Shown here piece after piece: positions 13,976 to 22,492 of a stretch of DNA of 33,530 nucleotides (position 1 is the first letter of the stretch; each line of letters begins with the position of its first letter). The notes under the pieces are model-generated. The model saw only the letters and a program-made list of their open reading frames with translations. It made no database searches and was not told the DNA's origin. The DNA comes from RGIG5675 sp050943435. Lineage in GTDB: Bacteria; Bacillota; Clostridia; Oscillospirales; Ruminococcaceae. The position numbers were made by a program, and so were the translations under genes. The DNA lies in assembly GCA_050943435.1 (NCBI GenBank), contig JBMNPE010000005.1, positions 1-33,530 of the forward strand, in the 5' to 3' direction.

Positions 13976-15799
13976 TTGCAGCAGAAAGACATTAGAAATA
14001 TTGCAATAGTCGCACACGTCGACCACGGCAAGACGACGCTGGTCGACCAGATGCTCAAGCAGAGCGGGACTTTCCGCTCAAACCAGGTGGTCGAGGACAG
14101 GGTCCTCGATTCCGGGGCCATCGAGAGGGAAAGGGGAATAACCATACTCTCAAAGAACACCTCGGTTGTCTACAAGGGGACGAAGATTAACATTGTGGAC
14201 ACCCCGGGACACGCAGACTTCGGCGGAGAGGTCGAGAGAGTCCTCAAAATGGTGAACGGCGTCCTTCTCCTGGTAGATGCGGCCGAAGGACCGATGCCGC
14301 AGACGAGGTTTGTCCTCGAAAAGGCACTTTCGCTGGGGCACAAGATAATAGTCGTCATCAACAAGATAGACAGGCCTGACGCGAGGATATACGAGGTCGT
14401 GGATGAGGTCCTCGACCTGCTGATAGACCTCAATGCCACGGAAGAGCAGCTGGACAGCCCCGTAATCTTCTGCTCCGGAAGAGAAGGCAAGGCTTCCCTC
14501 CATCCGGACGGGCCGTTCGAGGACCTGTCCCCTCTGTTCGACACGATAGTGAGCCATTTCGACCCGCCTTCCGGGGATCCGGAAGGACCGCTGCAGATGC
14601 TCGTGAGCACAATAGACTACAACGACTACGTCGGGAGAATCTGCATCGGAAGGATAGAGCGCGGCACGATACGGAAAAACCAGGACATCACCATAGCCCA
14701 CTATCACAAGGAGCACGAGCCCTACAATGCCAAGGCAGTCAATATCTATACGATAGAGGGTCTCAACAGGGTTCCGGTGGAATCTGCTTCGGCAGGCGAG
14801 ATAATCTGCCTCTCCGGGGCCCCTGAGATCACCATCGGGGACACGATCTGCGATCCCGAGCACGTTGAAACAATCCCGTTCGTAAAGATATCCGACCCGA
14901 CGATAGAGATGACTTTTTCCGTGAATGACAGCCCGTTTGCGGGCAGGGAAGGAAAATACGTCACCTCAAGGCACCTGCGCGAGAGGCTCTACAGGGAGCT
15001 TCTGAGGGATGTGTCGCTGAGGGTCACGGATACAGACTCCACGGAGAGCTTCCGCGTGGCAGGAAGGGGCGAAATGCACCTCTCAGTCCTCATAGAGACA
15101 ATGAGGAGGGAAGGATACGAGCTGTCAGTCGGAGCCCCGAAGGTCCTGACAAAAGAAATCGACGGGAAAACCTGCGAACCTTACGAAGAAGTCATCTGCG
15201 ACGTGCCGCAGGAATACGTCGGGAGCGTCATGCAGAAGCTTGGCGAGAGAAAAGGCGAGCTCCGCAGCATGAACCCCATCGGAAACAGGATGAGGCTCAA
15301 CTACCTGATACCCACAAGGGGGATGTTCGGATACAGGAACGAGTTTCTCACCGACACCCACGGAGAGGGTATAATGAGTTCGGTCTTCGATTCCTACGGA
15401 CCCATCAAGGGGGACATCCCGACGAGAACGACGGGATCCCTGATTGCATTCGAGACAGGTGAAGCCGTAGTATACGGGATGTATAATGCACAGCAGAGAG
15501 GCGTGCTGTTCATTACCCCGGGGACCGAGGTCTACGAGGGCATGATAGTCGGAGAAAGCCCCAAGCCCGACGACATAGTCGTAAACGTATGCAAGAAGAA
15601 GCATCAGACGAATATTAGAGCCGCGGGCTCTGACGACGCGCTGAGGCTCACGCCTCCCAAGGACATGAGCCTTGATTCGTGCATTGAATACATTGCCAGC
15701 GATGAGCTTGTGGAAGTCACGCCCAAGAGCATCAGGATGCGCAAGAAAATACTGAGCAAGACACAGAGGGCCAAGGTCAAGTTCGGAAACAAAAAGTGA
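13976..15799 (+). CDS. typA: Ribosome-associated translational GTPase TypA/BipA
   Basis: A 607-residue GTPase of the EF-G family that binds the ribosome and helps assembly or translation under stress. It starts with a TTG at 13976, with GGGAGA about nine bases upstream. The G domain has G1 HVDHGKTTL, G3 DTPGHADFGGEVERVL and G4 NKIDRPDAR. The later TypA-specific regions include the REGYELSVGAPKV block and a C-terminal domain with NIRAAGSDDALRLTPPK. Length is normal. It appears monocistronic: a hairpin terminator follows directly and the upstream neighbour is divergent. Confidence 0.96.
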   Translation: MQQKDIRNIAIVAHVDHGKTTLVDQMLKQSGTFRSNQVVEDRVLDSGAIERERGITILSKNTSVVYKGTKINIVDTPGHADFGGEVERVLKMVNGVLLLVDAAEGPMPQTRFVLEKALSLGHKIIVVINKIDRPDARIYEVVDEVLDLLIDLNATEEQLDSPVIFCSGREGKASLHPDGPFEDLSPLFDTIVSHFDPPSGDPEGPLQMLVSTIDYNDYVGRICIGRIERGTIRKNQDITIAHYHKEHEPYNAKAVNIYTIEGLNRVPVESASAGEIICLSGAPEITIGDTICDPEHVETIPFVKISDPTIEMTFSVNDSPFAGREGKYVTSRHLRERLYRELLRDVSLRVTDTDSTESFRVAGRGEMHLSVLIETMRREGYELSVGAPKVLTKEIDGKTCEPYEEVICDVPQEYVGSVMQKLGERKGELRSMNPIGNRMRLNYLIPTRGMFGYRNEFLTDTHGEGIMSSVFDSYGPIKGDIPTRTTGSLIAFETGEAVVYGMYNAQQRGVLFITPGTEVYEGMIVGESPKPDDIVVNVCKKKHQTNIRAAGSDDALRLTPPKDMSLDSCIEYIASDELVEVTPKSIRMRKKILSKTQRAKVKFGNKK

Positions 15800-15800
15800 C

Positions 15801-15826
15801 ATCAATCTTCGGCAGATTGATTTTCT
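15801..15826 (+). terminator. Intrinsic terminator of typA
   Basis: ATCAATCT (15801-15808), loop TCGGC, AGATTGAT (15814-15821), then TTTCTCC. The stem begins two bases after the stop codon. Confidence 0.8.
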
Positions 15827-15890
15827 CCTTGGCACAAATATTGATTCTGTTCACCCGGATATCTGTGTCATGAATGGGGAGTCGGCAGAA

Positions 15891-17606
15891 GTGAGAAAAA
15901 ACCTGAAATTGCTATTGTCAGCTTTTCTAGCGGCTGTTATGGTCCTTGGAGCTGTTCCGGCGGCGGCCGGCGAGGATGGGACAGTGACCATCAGTGTCAC
16001 TATCTCAGGCAATGCCACGGCAGTGATATCCCGTTCCGGATACGATGATGTGACCTTTTCCGGAGATGGAAGTTCCGTCTCAGGCTCTTTCGAGGCTGTG
16101 GTCGGGGAGCAGTTCACCGTAACTGTCACCCCTGATTCCGGGTACATGCTCGATGCCATGACATACAACAACACAGCTTCTTCCGACACCACGTACACAT
16201 ATACGGCTTCCTCCGGAGCGGCGGAGCTGAATATAACCATAACAGAGATGCCTTCCCTGACGGTCAGGGTCACCGGCAGTGGGACGGTAACAACCATACC
16301 CTCGGATACAAGCGCCGTAATGCCTGGAACCGTAGTGCAGTTTCAGGCTACGGCTTCATCCGGGTATGTTTTGAAGAGCGGCAGCTTAAAGGCCAGCACC
16401 GGCACTGCCATCACATACAATTCCTCCACGGGATACTGGGAGATGACGATGCCGAGGGAGGACGTCATTGTCACGGCGGAGTTCTCCGCAGCCAAAGTCC
16501 ATCAGATAACTGTCCACACGAGCTATGAAAACGAGAATTCTGTATATACAGAAGGTACAGATGGCGGAACAGTTTCCGTAACGTATAATTCTTCCTCCAC
16601 TGACAGGGCTTTCCCAGGTGCAGCCATCAAGGTCACGGCATCCCCGTCAGACGGATACACTGTATCGAGCATCAGCGTAATGGGTGCGAGTGGTACGGTG
16701 GCCACTGTTGAAGGGTCCACGACTCTCACGTTCAGCATGCCTTCCGAAGACGTCACGGTAAATGTCTACTTCGCAATAGACACTTCAATAGCACATACGG
16801 TGACTGTAAAGAGCGCCTCGGACGAGGAGGGGACAGTCTATATTACCGATGACACTCTTGCCGAAACGGATGTCACCTCCGGGTCGTATGTCCCTGGCAC
16901 TGAGATCTGGATAGTAGCCGACGCTGCAGACGGATACACTCTCAACTATATGACGACGTCTCCCTCCGTGTATGCGTTCTCTGATTCCTCCGGCAATACA
17001 TATTCGACCGTTTATTACTATGCGTATAAATTTGTGATGCCGAAGACGGACGTGACCATAACGGCATACTTCACCAAGGAAGCCTCAACTTCTTCCGAAG
17101 AGGCTTCTGAGGGAAAGTATACGATCACGATGGCTTCTTCGAGTGGCGGATTTGTGAATGTCAGCGCCACCAAGGCGGCAGAGGGCGAAAAAGTAAACAT
17201 CACTGCAGTTCCTGATGACGGATATGTATTTGCAGGATGGGAGAGCACCGGAGGCGGGGAATTTGAGGACCCGACCGCGGAATACACCCAGTTCACCATG
17301 CCTGCGGGAAATGTCACTCTGATAGCCAAGTTTGAGAAGCAGGGCGACGAATCTGATTCCGAACAGGACAGCTCAGATTCGGTAAGTTCCGAAGACAGCG
17401 TGGATGCCACCGGGAGCAGGATCCCGTGGCTCACTCTCGGGATTATAGCCGTGTGCGCCGCGGCAGCTGTATTCGTAGCCGCCCTGATAATAGACAAGCA
17501 CCCGTTCGGGCATTCAGGAGGACGCGGACCCGGCCAGAAGGGCGGGAGCAGCGGGGAACAGCAGGACGAAGAACCCGAATCGGTATACGATGACGACGAC
17601 AGCTGA
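15891..17606 (+). CDS. Secreted, membrane-anchored protein with InlB-type beta repeats
   Basis: A 571-residue surface protein. I chose the GTG at 15891, which has GGGGAG ten bases upstream; an ATG at 15870 has no site. The N-terminus is a signal peptide ending around AAAG (residues 1-27). Four repeat units end in a shared block: MPREDVIVTAEF (about 187), MPSEDVTVNVYF (283), MPKTDVTITAYF (383) and MPAGNVTLIAKF (470). They are spaced 87-100 residues apart and preceded by GY(T/V) strands. This resembles the divergent InlB B-repeat fold found in bacterial surface proteins. A C-terminal membrane helix (about 511-535) and a short acidic tail follow, so it is anchored through its C-terminus. The ligand is unknown. 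Confidence 0.8.
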   Translation: MRKNLKLLLSAFLAAVMVLGAVPAAAGEDGTVTISVTISGNATAVISRSGYDDVTFSGDGSSVSGSFEAVVGEQFTVTVTPDSGYMLDAMTYNNTASSDTTYTYTASSGAAELNITITEMPSLTVRVTGSGTVTTIPSDTSAVMPGTVVQFQATASSGYVLKSGSLKASTGTAITYNSSTGYWEMTMPREDVIVTAEFSAAKVHQITVHTSYENENSVYTEGTDGGTVSVTYNSSSTDRAFPGAAIKVTASPSDGYTVSSISVMGASGTVATVEGSTTLTFSMPSEDVTVNVYFAIDTSIAHTVTVKSASDEEGTVYITDDTLAETDVTSGSYVPGTEIWIVADAADGYTLNYMTTSPSVYAFSDSSGNTYSTVYYYAYKFVMPKTDVTITAYFTKEASTSSEEASEGKYTITMASSSGGFVNVSATKAAEGEKVNITAVPDDGYVFAGWESTGGGEFEDPTAEYTQFTMPAGNVTLIAKFEKQGDESDSEQDSSDSVSSEDSVDATGSRIPWLTLGIIAVCAAAAVFVAALIIDKHPFGHSGGRGPGQKGGSSGEQQDEEPESVYDDDDS

Positions 17607-17635
17607 CCGGGAAAAGAAGCAACAGGAGAATTTTC

Positions 17636-18469
17636 ATGGTGACATTTACTTCTGAAAAAGTGACGGATCATATTACGAGAATCCGGGCCCCGAAAACAGA
17701 ATTGATGTATCTGGTGGAAGGAAAAGAAAAAGCTGCTTTAATTGATACGGGCTGCGGGTTTGGAAGTCTGGCTGCGTATGTGAAAACATTAACGGAAAAG
17801 CCCGTCGTTGTCCTCATTACACATGGTCATCTGGACCATGCAATGGGAAGCATCGAGTTTAAAGATGTATACATGAATCTTGAGGATGAGTACATCTACA
17901 AGGAGAACAGTGACAAAGAAGTTCGGTTGAGATGGCTGAACAGTCCGCCTGTTCTTCCCGATTTTGAGCAGGAGGACTTTCTGGATCCCGCCCCGCTGTC
18001 GCATTATAAGGATATGCAGGAAGGGGATCATTTTGACCTGGGTGGAATTAATATTGATATCTACAGCTGCCCGGGCCATACCCTGGGCTCTGTAGTGATG
18101 CTTATGCGCGAGGAAAGAGTTCTGCTGACAGGGGATGCCTGCAACAGCTTCTGCTTCATGTTTGGAGATTACTCCACCAGCATTGAACAATATAAAAGGA
18201 ACCTAGAAAAACTGCTTCCAAAAGTCCAGGGGAAATATGACAGGGTGCTGTCGTCTCATGCAACAGGGGATTTGTCAGTTTCCGTCATTGAGGAAAGCAT
18301 TGAAGTATGCGATGACCTGCTAGAAGGAAAAGGGGCCGGTCTGGAATTCCACTTTAATGGGGAAACAGCGTATATTGCAGAACCGGTTGATGCAGAAAGC
18401 CGTCAGAGAATAGACGGGAAATGTGCAAACATCGTATACAATAAAAACAACATTTTTGAAAACCAGTGA
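17636..18469 (+). CDS. Metallo-beta-lactamase-fold hydrolase (glyoxalase II-like), lower GC
   Basis: A 277-residue protein with metal-binding motif HGHLDH (63-68) and later blocks SCPGHTLGS and LLTGDA. This fits the zinc/iron hydrolase group that includes glyoxalase II-like enzymes. The substrate is unknown. An AGGAG lies seven bases upstream of the ATG. Base composition differs from its neighbours: sampled 60-base lines have 42-50% GC, against well over 50% around it. It uses codons such as AAA, GAA and ATT, and CGG/CGT, where neighbours prefer AGG and ATA. This suggests recent acquisition. A strong terminator follows at 18498-18534. Confidence 0.88.
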   Translation: MVTFTSEKVTDHITRIRAPKTELMYLVEGKEKAALIDTGCGFGSLAAYVKTLTEKPVVVLITHGHLDHAMGSIEFKDVYMNLEDEYIYKENSDKEVRLRWLNSPPVLPDFEQEDFLDPAPLSHYKDMQEGDHFDLGGINIDIYSCPGHTLGSVVMLMREERVLLTGDACNSFCFMFGDYSTSIEQYKRNLEKLLPKVQGKYDRVLSSHATGDLSVSVIEESIEVCDDLLEGKGAGLEFHFNGETAYIAEPVDAESRQRIDGKCANIVYNKNNIFENQ

Positions 18470-18497
18470 TCTCCAGAAAAACCAAAAAGTAATAAGT

Positions 18498-18535
18498 GTC
18501 CTCCCTGCCGGTCAACAGGCAGGGAGGACTTTTCT
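18498..18535 (+). terminator. Strong intrinsic terminator
   Basis: A perfect 12-base-pair stem GTCCTCCCTGCC (18498-18509) / GGCAGGGAGGAC (18518-18529) with an eight-base loop, then TTTTCTTTG. It ends the transcript of the metallo-hydrolase gene. Confidence 0.9.
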
Positions 18536-18609
18536 TTGTTCACTCGGGATGACTAATGAGAACTTTTCTTGTATTGTGGGGATTCGGCCTGATCTTGCCT
18601 GTGTCATGG

Positions 18610-18649
18610 AATTAAGGCATCCGTGCCAAAGGAAATCAATGCCTTAATT
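18610..18649. repeat. Perfect 11-base inverted repeat downstream of proC
   Basis: AATTAAGGCAT (18610-18620) and ATGCCTTAATT (18639-18649) are separated by 18 bases. It lies in the 196-base gap after the metallo-hydrolase gene, which otherwise holds no gene that I can see. It may fold at the 3' end of the proline operon mRNA on the minus strand, but it lacks a T-run there. A ten-base palindrome, TGTCCGGACA, follows at 18649-18658. Confidence 0.5.
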
Positions 18650-18665
18650 GTCCGGACAGCCTGGC

Positions 18666-19466
18666 TCACTTCTTAAGAGATCTGTCTTTTCTTATAACCG
18701 CGTCCACCGCATCCATGACAGTCCCCTTGAAGGACCCCTCCTCCAGGACTTTCACGCCCTCAATAGTGGTTCCTCCGGGAGAGCATACCCTGTCACGCAG
18801 CACGTCCGGATGTTCCCCTGATTCCAGCAGAGTGCGGCACGTCCCCATGACGGCCTCGGCAGCGGCTTTCTGCGCCTGGGCCCTGGTCATACCGGCCTCT
18901 ACTCCTGCCATGGCAAGGGCATCGATGTACATGAACGTGAAGGCAGGGGAAGCTCCGGCCACAGCGGAAAATGCCGAGATCATTGACTCGTCAATGCTGT
19001 AAACTGTCCCGATTGATTCAAACACAAGCCTTGCAGCCGAGAGGTCTCCTTCTGTGGCATTGGATGAAGCACAGATCCCGGTGACTGATTCTAGGCAGCC
19101 GGCATTCAGGTTCGGCATTGCGCGGACTATCCTTGCGGATGGCGGAAGCACCGACTGGTAATAGGATATCGGAAGCCCTGCAGCTATGGTGATCACGAGC
19201 TTGCCTTCGAAGGCGCTGCCCTGGACTGAACCGATGGCATCCTTCATCTGCTGCGGTTTGACGCAGAGAATTATTGTCTGGGACGACGAGACAACCTCCG
19301 ATGCATCCCTGCACGGGATGAGGCCGATTTCCCTGCTGAGGACCTCGGTCTTTTCGGGAGAGCGGTTATAGCCGCAAATCTCATCAACCATGAACTTTCC
19401 GGACCCGGACATCCCCCTTGCGATGGAGGAGCCCATGTTTCCGAGACCTATGAATCCGTATCTCAT
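18666..19466 (-). CDS. proC: Pyrroline-5-carboxylate reductase
   Basis: The last step of proline synthesis: reduction of pyrroline-5-carboxylate to proline with NAD(P)H. The 266-residue protein opens with the Rossmann motif GFIGLGNMGSSIARGM and carries the RAMPNLN block. It also has the C-terminal dimerisation domain with a VCSPGGTTIEG signature. All of these are typical, as is the length. It starts one base after the proA stop, with GAGGAAA overlapping the end of proA, so translation is probably coupled. It is the third gene of a proB-proA-proC operon. Confidence 0.96.
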   Translation of the reverse strand: MRYGFIGLGNMGSSIARGMSGSGKFMVDEICGYNRSPEKTEVLSREIGLIPCRDASEVVSSSQTIILCVKPQQMKDAIGSVQGSAFEGKLVITIAAGLPISYYQSVLPPSARIVRAMPNLNAGCLESVTGICASSNATEGDLSAARLVFESIGTVYSIDESMISAFSAVAGASPAFTFMYIDALAMAGVEAGMTRAQAQKAAAEAVMGTCRTLLESGEHPDVLRDRVCSPGGTTIEGVKVLEEGSFKGTVMDAVDAVIRKDRSLKK

Positions 19467-19467
19467 A

Positions 19468-20715
19468 TTATTTCCTCACCTGTCCGCTTCCGTATATCAA
19501 ATATTTTTCAGAACAGAGCTGTTCAAGTCCGAGAGGTCCCCGCGCATGGAGCTTCTGTGTAGAGATGCCTATTTCTGCCCCCATTCCGAACTCGCCTCCG
19601 TCGGTGAACCTTGTGGATGCGTTCCAGTAAACCGCGGCGGAATCCACTTCGTTCATGAAGCGGATTGCCTCAGATTCATCCTCAGTGATGATGGCGTCGC
19701 TGTGATGGGTTCCGTATTTTGAGATATAGGAGACAGCTTCTTCTAAGCCATCGACGACCTTTGAGGCGATAATGAGGTCCCCGTACTCCTTTCCCCAGTC
19801 CTCGTCTGAGGCCTTTTCGGCTCCCGGAACGAGGGACACGGTCTTCTTGTCACCGCGTATTGTCACGCCGTTTTCGAAGAGCTTCTTGGATATGACGGGA
19901 AGAACCCTTTCGGAACAAGAGCTGTCGATGAGCATGCACTCCACTGCATTGCAGGCAGAAGGCCTTGTAATCTTTGCGTTGCATATGATATCTGCAGCCA
20001 TCTGGGCGTCTGCAGATCCCGCCACATAGATCTGGCATGTCCCCGCGCCTGTCTCAATGACCGGGACGGTTGCCTGTTCCTTTACGGCGTTTATGAGATT
20101 TCTTCCGCCTCTGGGAATCAGGACGTCTATATACCCGTTCATCGTCATCAGTTCCCTGGCGGTCTCGCGTCCCGCGTCCATCAGCTGCACGGAATCTTCG
20201 GGGAGTCCCTCTCCGTGGAGGGTTTTCTTTATGATGTCGACTATGGCCCTGTTTGACCTGATTGAATCGCTACCGCCCCTAAGCACCGAGGCGTTGCCGC
20301 TCTTGATGCAGAGGGCTGCAGAGTCAGCAGATACATTAGGCCTGGACTCGAAGATTATGCCTATCACGCCTATAGGCACTGACTTCTTCACTATATGCAG
20401 TCCGTTTGGAAGGACTGAATCGCTCAGTATCCTCCCGAGAGGGTCCGGCAGGGAAGCAACTTTCCTCATCCCGTCGGCAATGCCTTTAATGACCTTTGGG
20501 GTGAGAGTGAGCCTGTCGATAAAAGCTTTGGACCTTCCCTGGGCAGCCGCGTTTTTTACATCCTCAGCATTTTCAGAGATTATGCTGTCGGCTGACGACT
20601 CGAGCATATCCGCAGCTTTCATGAGCACTGCGTTTCTTGCGGTCTCTCCGGAAACTGCCAGTTCTGCCGCTGCTTCCCTGGCTTTTGTCCCTGTTTTTAT
20701 CTGCAGATCTGTCAT
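19468..20715 (-). CDS. proA: Gamma-glutamyl phosphate reductase
   Basis: The second step of proline synthesis: reduction of gamma-glutamyl phosphate to glutamate semialdehyde with NADPH. The 415-residue protein has aldehyde-dehydrogenase-fold blocks typical of ProA: VPIGVIGIIFESRPNVSAD, RGGSDSIRSN, and the catalytic Cys region RPSACNAVECMLI. The C-terminal GMGAEIGISTQKLHARGP is also a family signature. The start at 20715 overlaps the proB stop by four bases (ATGA) and has GGAGG upstream. Longer in-frame starts lie inside proB and are not needed. Confidence 0.96.
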   Translation of the reverse strand: MTDLQIKTGTKAREAAAELAVSGETARNAVLMKAADMLESSADSIISENAEDVKNAAAQGRSKAFIDRLTLTPKVIKGIADGMRKVASLPDPLGRILSDSVLPNGLHIVKKSVPIGVIGIIFESRPNVSADSAALCIKSGNASVLRGGSDSIRSNRAIVDIIKKTLHGEGLPEDSVQLMDAGRETARELMTMNGYIDVLIPRGGRNLINAVKEQATVPVIETGAGTCQIYVAGSADAQMAADIICNAKITRPSACNAVECMLIDSSCSERVLPVISKKLFENGVTIRGDKKTVSLVPGAEKASDEDWGKEYGDLIIASKVVDGLEEAVSYISKYGTHHSDAIITEDESEAIRFMNEVDSAAVYWNASTRFTDGGEFGMGAEIGISTQKLHARGPLGLEQLCSEKYLIYGSGQVRK

Positions 20716-21824
20716 ATTCTTCTTCCTCCGATGGCCGGAAGGCCGTGCGAACCGACCCAGTCGTCCCTGTTGATGACCTCGAGGCCGCCCTCGTGATTGC
20801 CGCAGGCCCTTGCCAGGGCTGCTTTGGAGCACCTGGCGATTCCGCAGCCGAGATATTCGTGTTCTCCCATGGTGTATACGTCTATCACGTCGCCCGTTAT
20901 AAAGTCTCCCTCATAGGATACGACGCCTGCGGAGAGCAGGCTGCTTCCCCTTGCCCTCAGGGCTGCTGCTGCGCCGTCGTCCACATATATGCAGCCTGAT
21001 CTGTTCGCGTAGAAGGCCATCCACTGCTTCTTGACGTGCATCACGCTCGGCATGGGCTTTATGACTGTCATCCTGGCTTTTCCAGAAACAGCCTTCAGTA
21101 TGCAAGACTCTTCCTTGAATGAGCAGATAACGGTGAGGACCCCTGCCGCGGACGCGATTGCGGCGCCGCGGAGCTTGGTAACCATTCCGCCGGTTCCGTT
21201 GTCTGACCCGGCTCCTCCCGCGAGTGCAAGGATTTCGGGAGTTATCTCCTCCACGGTGTCTATATGCCTGGCGCCAGGGTCCTTCCTCGGGTCCGCAGTG
21301 TAGAGGCCGTCGATGTCAGTGAGCAGGACGAGGACCTTTGCGTGGATCATGGCCGCCACCTGGGCTGACAGGGTGTCGTTGTCCCCTATTTTTATCTCGT
21401 CTATTGATATCGCATCGTTCTCGTTTATTATCGGCACGGCGCCATGGGAGAGGAGAACCTGAACCGAATTAAATGCATTCTTATACCTTGTCCTGTCGGC
21501 AAAATCCTCCCTGTCGAGGAGGAGCTGTCCGCAGGTGATGCCGTCGGCCATCAGATTCTCCGAATAGAGCTCCATCAGGAGGCCCTGCCCGACGGATGCG
21601 GATGCCTGCTTCTCCGGAATTGACTTGGGCCTCTTCTTGAATCCGAGGCACCTGAAACCGGCGGCAATAGCCCCGGAAGTCACTATAACCGGCTTGTAGC
21701 CGTCAGAATGCAGGGCCGAAACCTGGTCGGTTATGGCCTTGATTTTGGAAGCGTCGATCGAACCCGATGCATCGGTAATCGAGGAGGTTCCGACTTTTAC
21801 AACAATAATGCTTCCGCTCTCCAT
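20712..21824 (-). CDS. proB: Glutamate 5-kinase with PUA domain
   Basis: The first and committed step of proline synthesis: ATP-dependent phosphorylation of glutamate, usually feedback-inhibited by proline. The 370-residue protein has an amino-acid kinase domain starting IIVVKVGTSSITD. It contains NENDAISIDEIKIGDNDTLS and LLTDIDGLYTADPRKDPGA, followed by a C-terminal PUA domain (about 275-365). The ATG at 21824 is preceded by GGGAG; an in-frame start at 21866 lies inside the leader hairpin and is unlikely. First gene of proB-proA-proC. Confidence 0.95.
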   Translation of the reverse strand: MESGSIIVVKVGTSSITDASGSIDASKIKAITDQVSALHSDGYKPVIVTSGAIAAGFRCLGFKKRPKSIPEKQASASVGQGLLMELYSENLMADGITCGQLLLDREDFADRTRYKNAFNSVQVLLSHGAVPIINENDAISIDEIKIGDNDTLSAQVAAMIHAKVLVLLTDIDGLYTADPRKDPGARHIDTVEEITPEILALAGGAGSDNGTGGMVTKLRGAAIASAAGVLTVICSFKEESCILKAVSGKARMTVIKPMPSVMHVKKQWMAFYANRSGCIYVDDGAAAALRARGSSLLSAGVVSYEGDFITGDVIDVYTMGEHEYLGCGIARCSKAALARACGNHEGGLEVINRDDWVGSHGLPAIGGRRI

Positions 21825-21845
21825 GCGCGCTGCTCCCGAACCCCG

Positions 21846-21890
21846 AAAAAGTGCGGAGAACCGCACATTCCGCTAATTTAAAAAATTATA
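21846..21890 (-). promoter_or_regulatory. proBAC promoter -10 and leader hairpin
   Basis: On the minus strand a perfect TATAAT (21890-21885) is followed, within the short leader, by the hairpin GTGCGG-TTCT-CCGCAC (21866-21851) and a run of five T (21850-21846). This is an intrinsic-terminator-like shape about 12 bases after the expected transcript start and about 20 bases before the proB start codon. It may attenuate transcription or protect the 5' end of the mRNA. The -35 is weak. No T-box or other long leader fits in this space. Confidence 0.5.
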
Positions 21891-21966
21891 ACACATCGGC
21901 AGATGGCTGTTGTCGACCGGAGGCACCAAAAAGAATATAATTATCGGGATATGTCCGGAGGATATT

Positions 21967-22485
21967 ATGGCTAAAAAGGTAATTTCTATAATTGCGGCGG
22001 CTGTGCTGGCAGCTGTCCTCTGCTCCTGTTCCGGAGGGGGAGAGTCTCTTGACCTGTACACGGCTGCCGGGAATGTGATGGATGATTTCGGCTTTTCAGG
22101 CGGGACAGTCTATTCCAATTCCGGGGAAGACGGGACCGAGGAGATGACGGATGCGCTTGCTGCGTCATATTACGGGACCGGATATTCAGACCATGCCGAT
22201 TTCAGCTCCGCCTCTGAGTACTATATCTGGATAAACATGGACGATCCCCTGAATCCCATGGAATTCGGGGTATTCAGGATACCAGATGAAGCTGCCAGGG
22301 AGGAGTTCATGACATACCTCGAGGAGAGGGTCGAAAGGCAGATAGAAGAGGCCAAGGGATATCCTTCCATAGACACATCGGGGCTTACAGGAGCTGTATT
22401 CGACAGCTCGGGGGAATACATATGGTACTGTGCCGTAAAGGACAGCAACAGCAAGATAGACAGATATTTCAAGAAGAACCTGTGA
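21967..22485 (+). CDS. DUF4358-like lipoprotein
   Basis: A 172-residue exported protein. The signal peptide ends in a lipobox-like LCSC with Cys21, then Ser/Gly residues and a small acidic domain. The pattern, with an ASYYG element, a tyrosine-rich EYYIWINM strand and an EFMTYLEERVERQIE helix, matches the DUF4358 lipoproteins of Clostridia as I know them. Their function is unknown; they often sit next to a DHHW/AlgX-like protein, and here such a gene follows after seven bases. The start at 21967 is chosen for the GGAGGATATT directly upstream. A TATAAT at 21935-21940 could be its -10. Confidence 0.75.
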   Translation: MAKKVISIIAAAVLAAVLCSCSGGGESLDLYTAAGNVMDDFGFSGGTVYSNSGEDGTEEMTDALAASYYGTGYSDHADFSSASEYYIWINMDDPLNPMEFGVFRIPDEAAREEFMTYLEERVERQIEEAKGYPSIDTSGLTGAVFDSSGEYIWYCAVKDSNSKIDRYFKKNL

Positions 22486-22492
22486 GGGCAGA

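Noticed and set aside
15891..17606. LPXTG sortase anchor in the repeat protein
   Set aside because: The C-terminus has a membrane helix and an acidic tail but no LPxTG-type motif before it.
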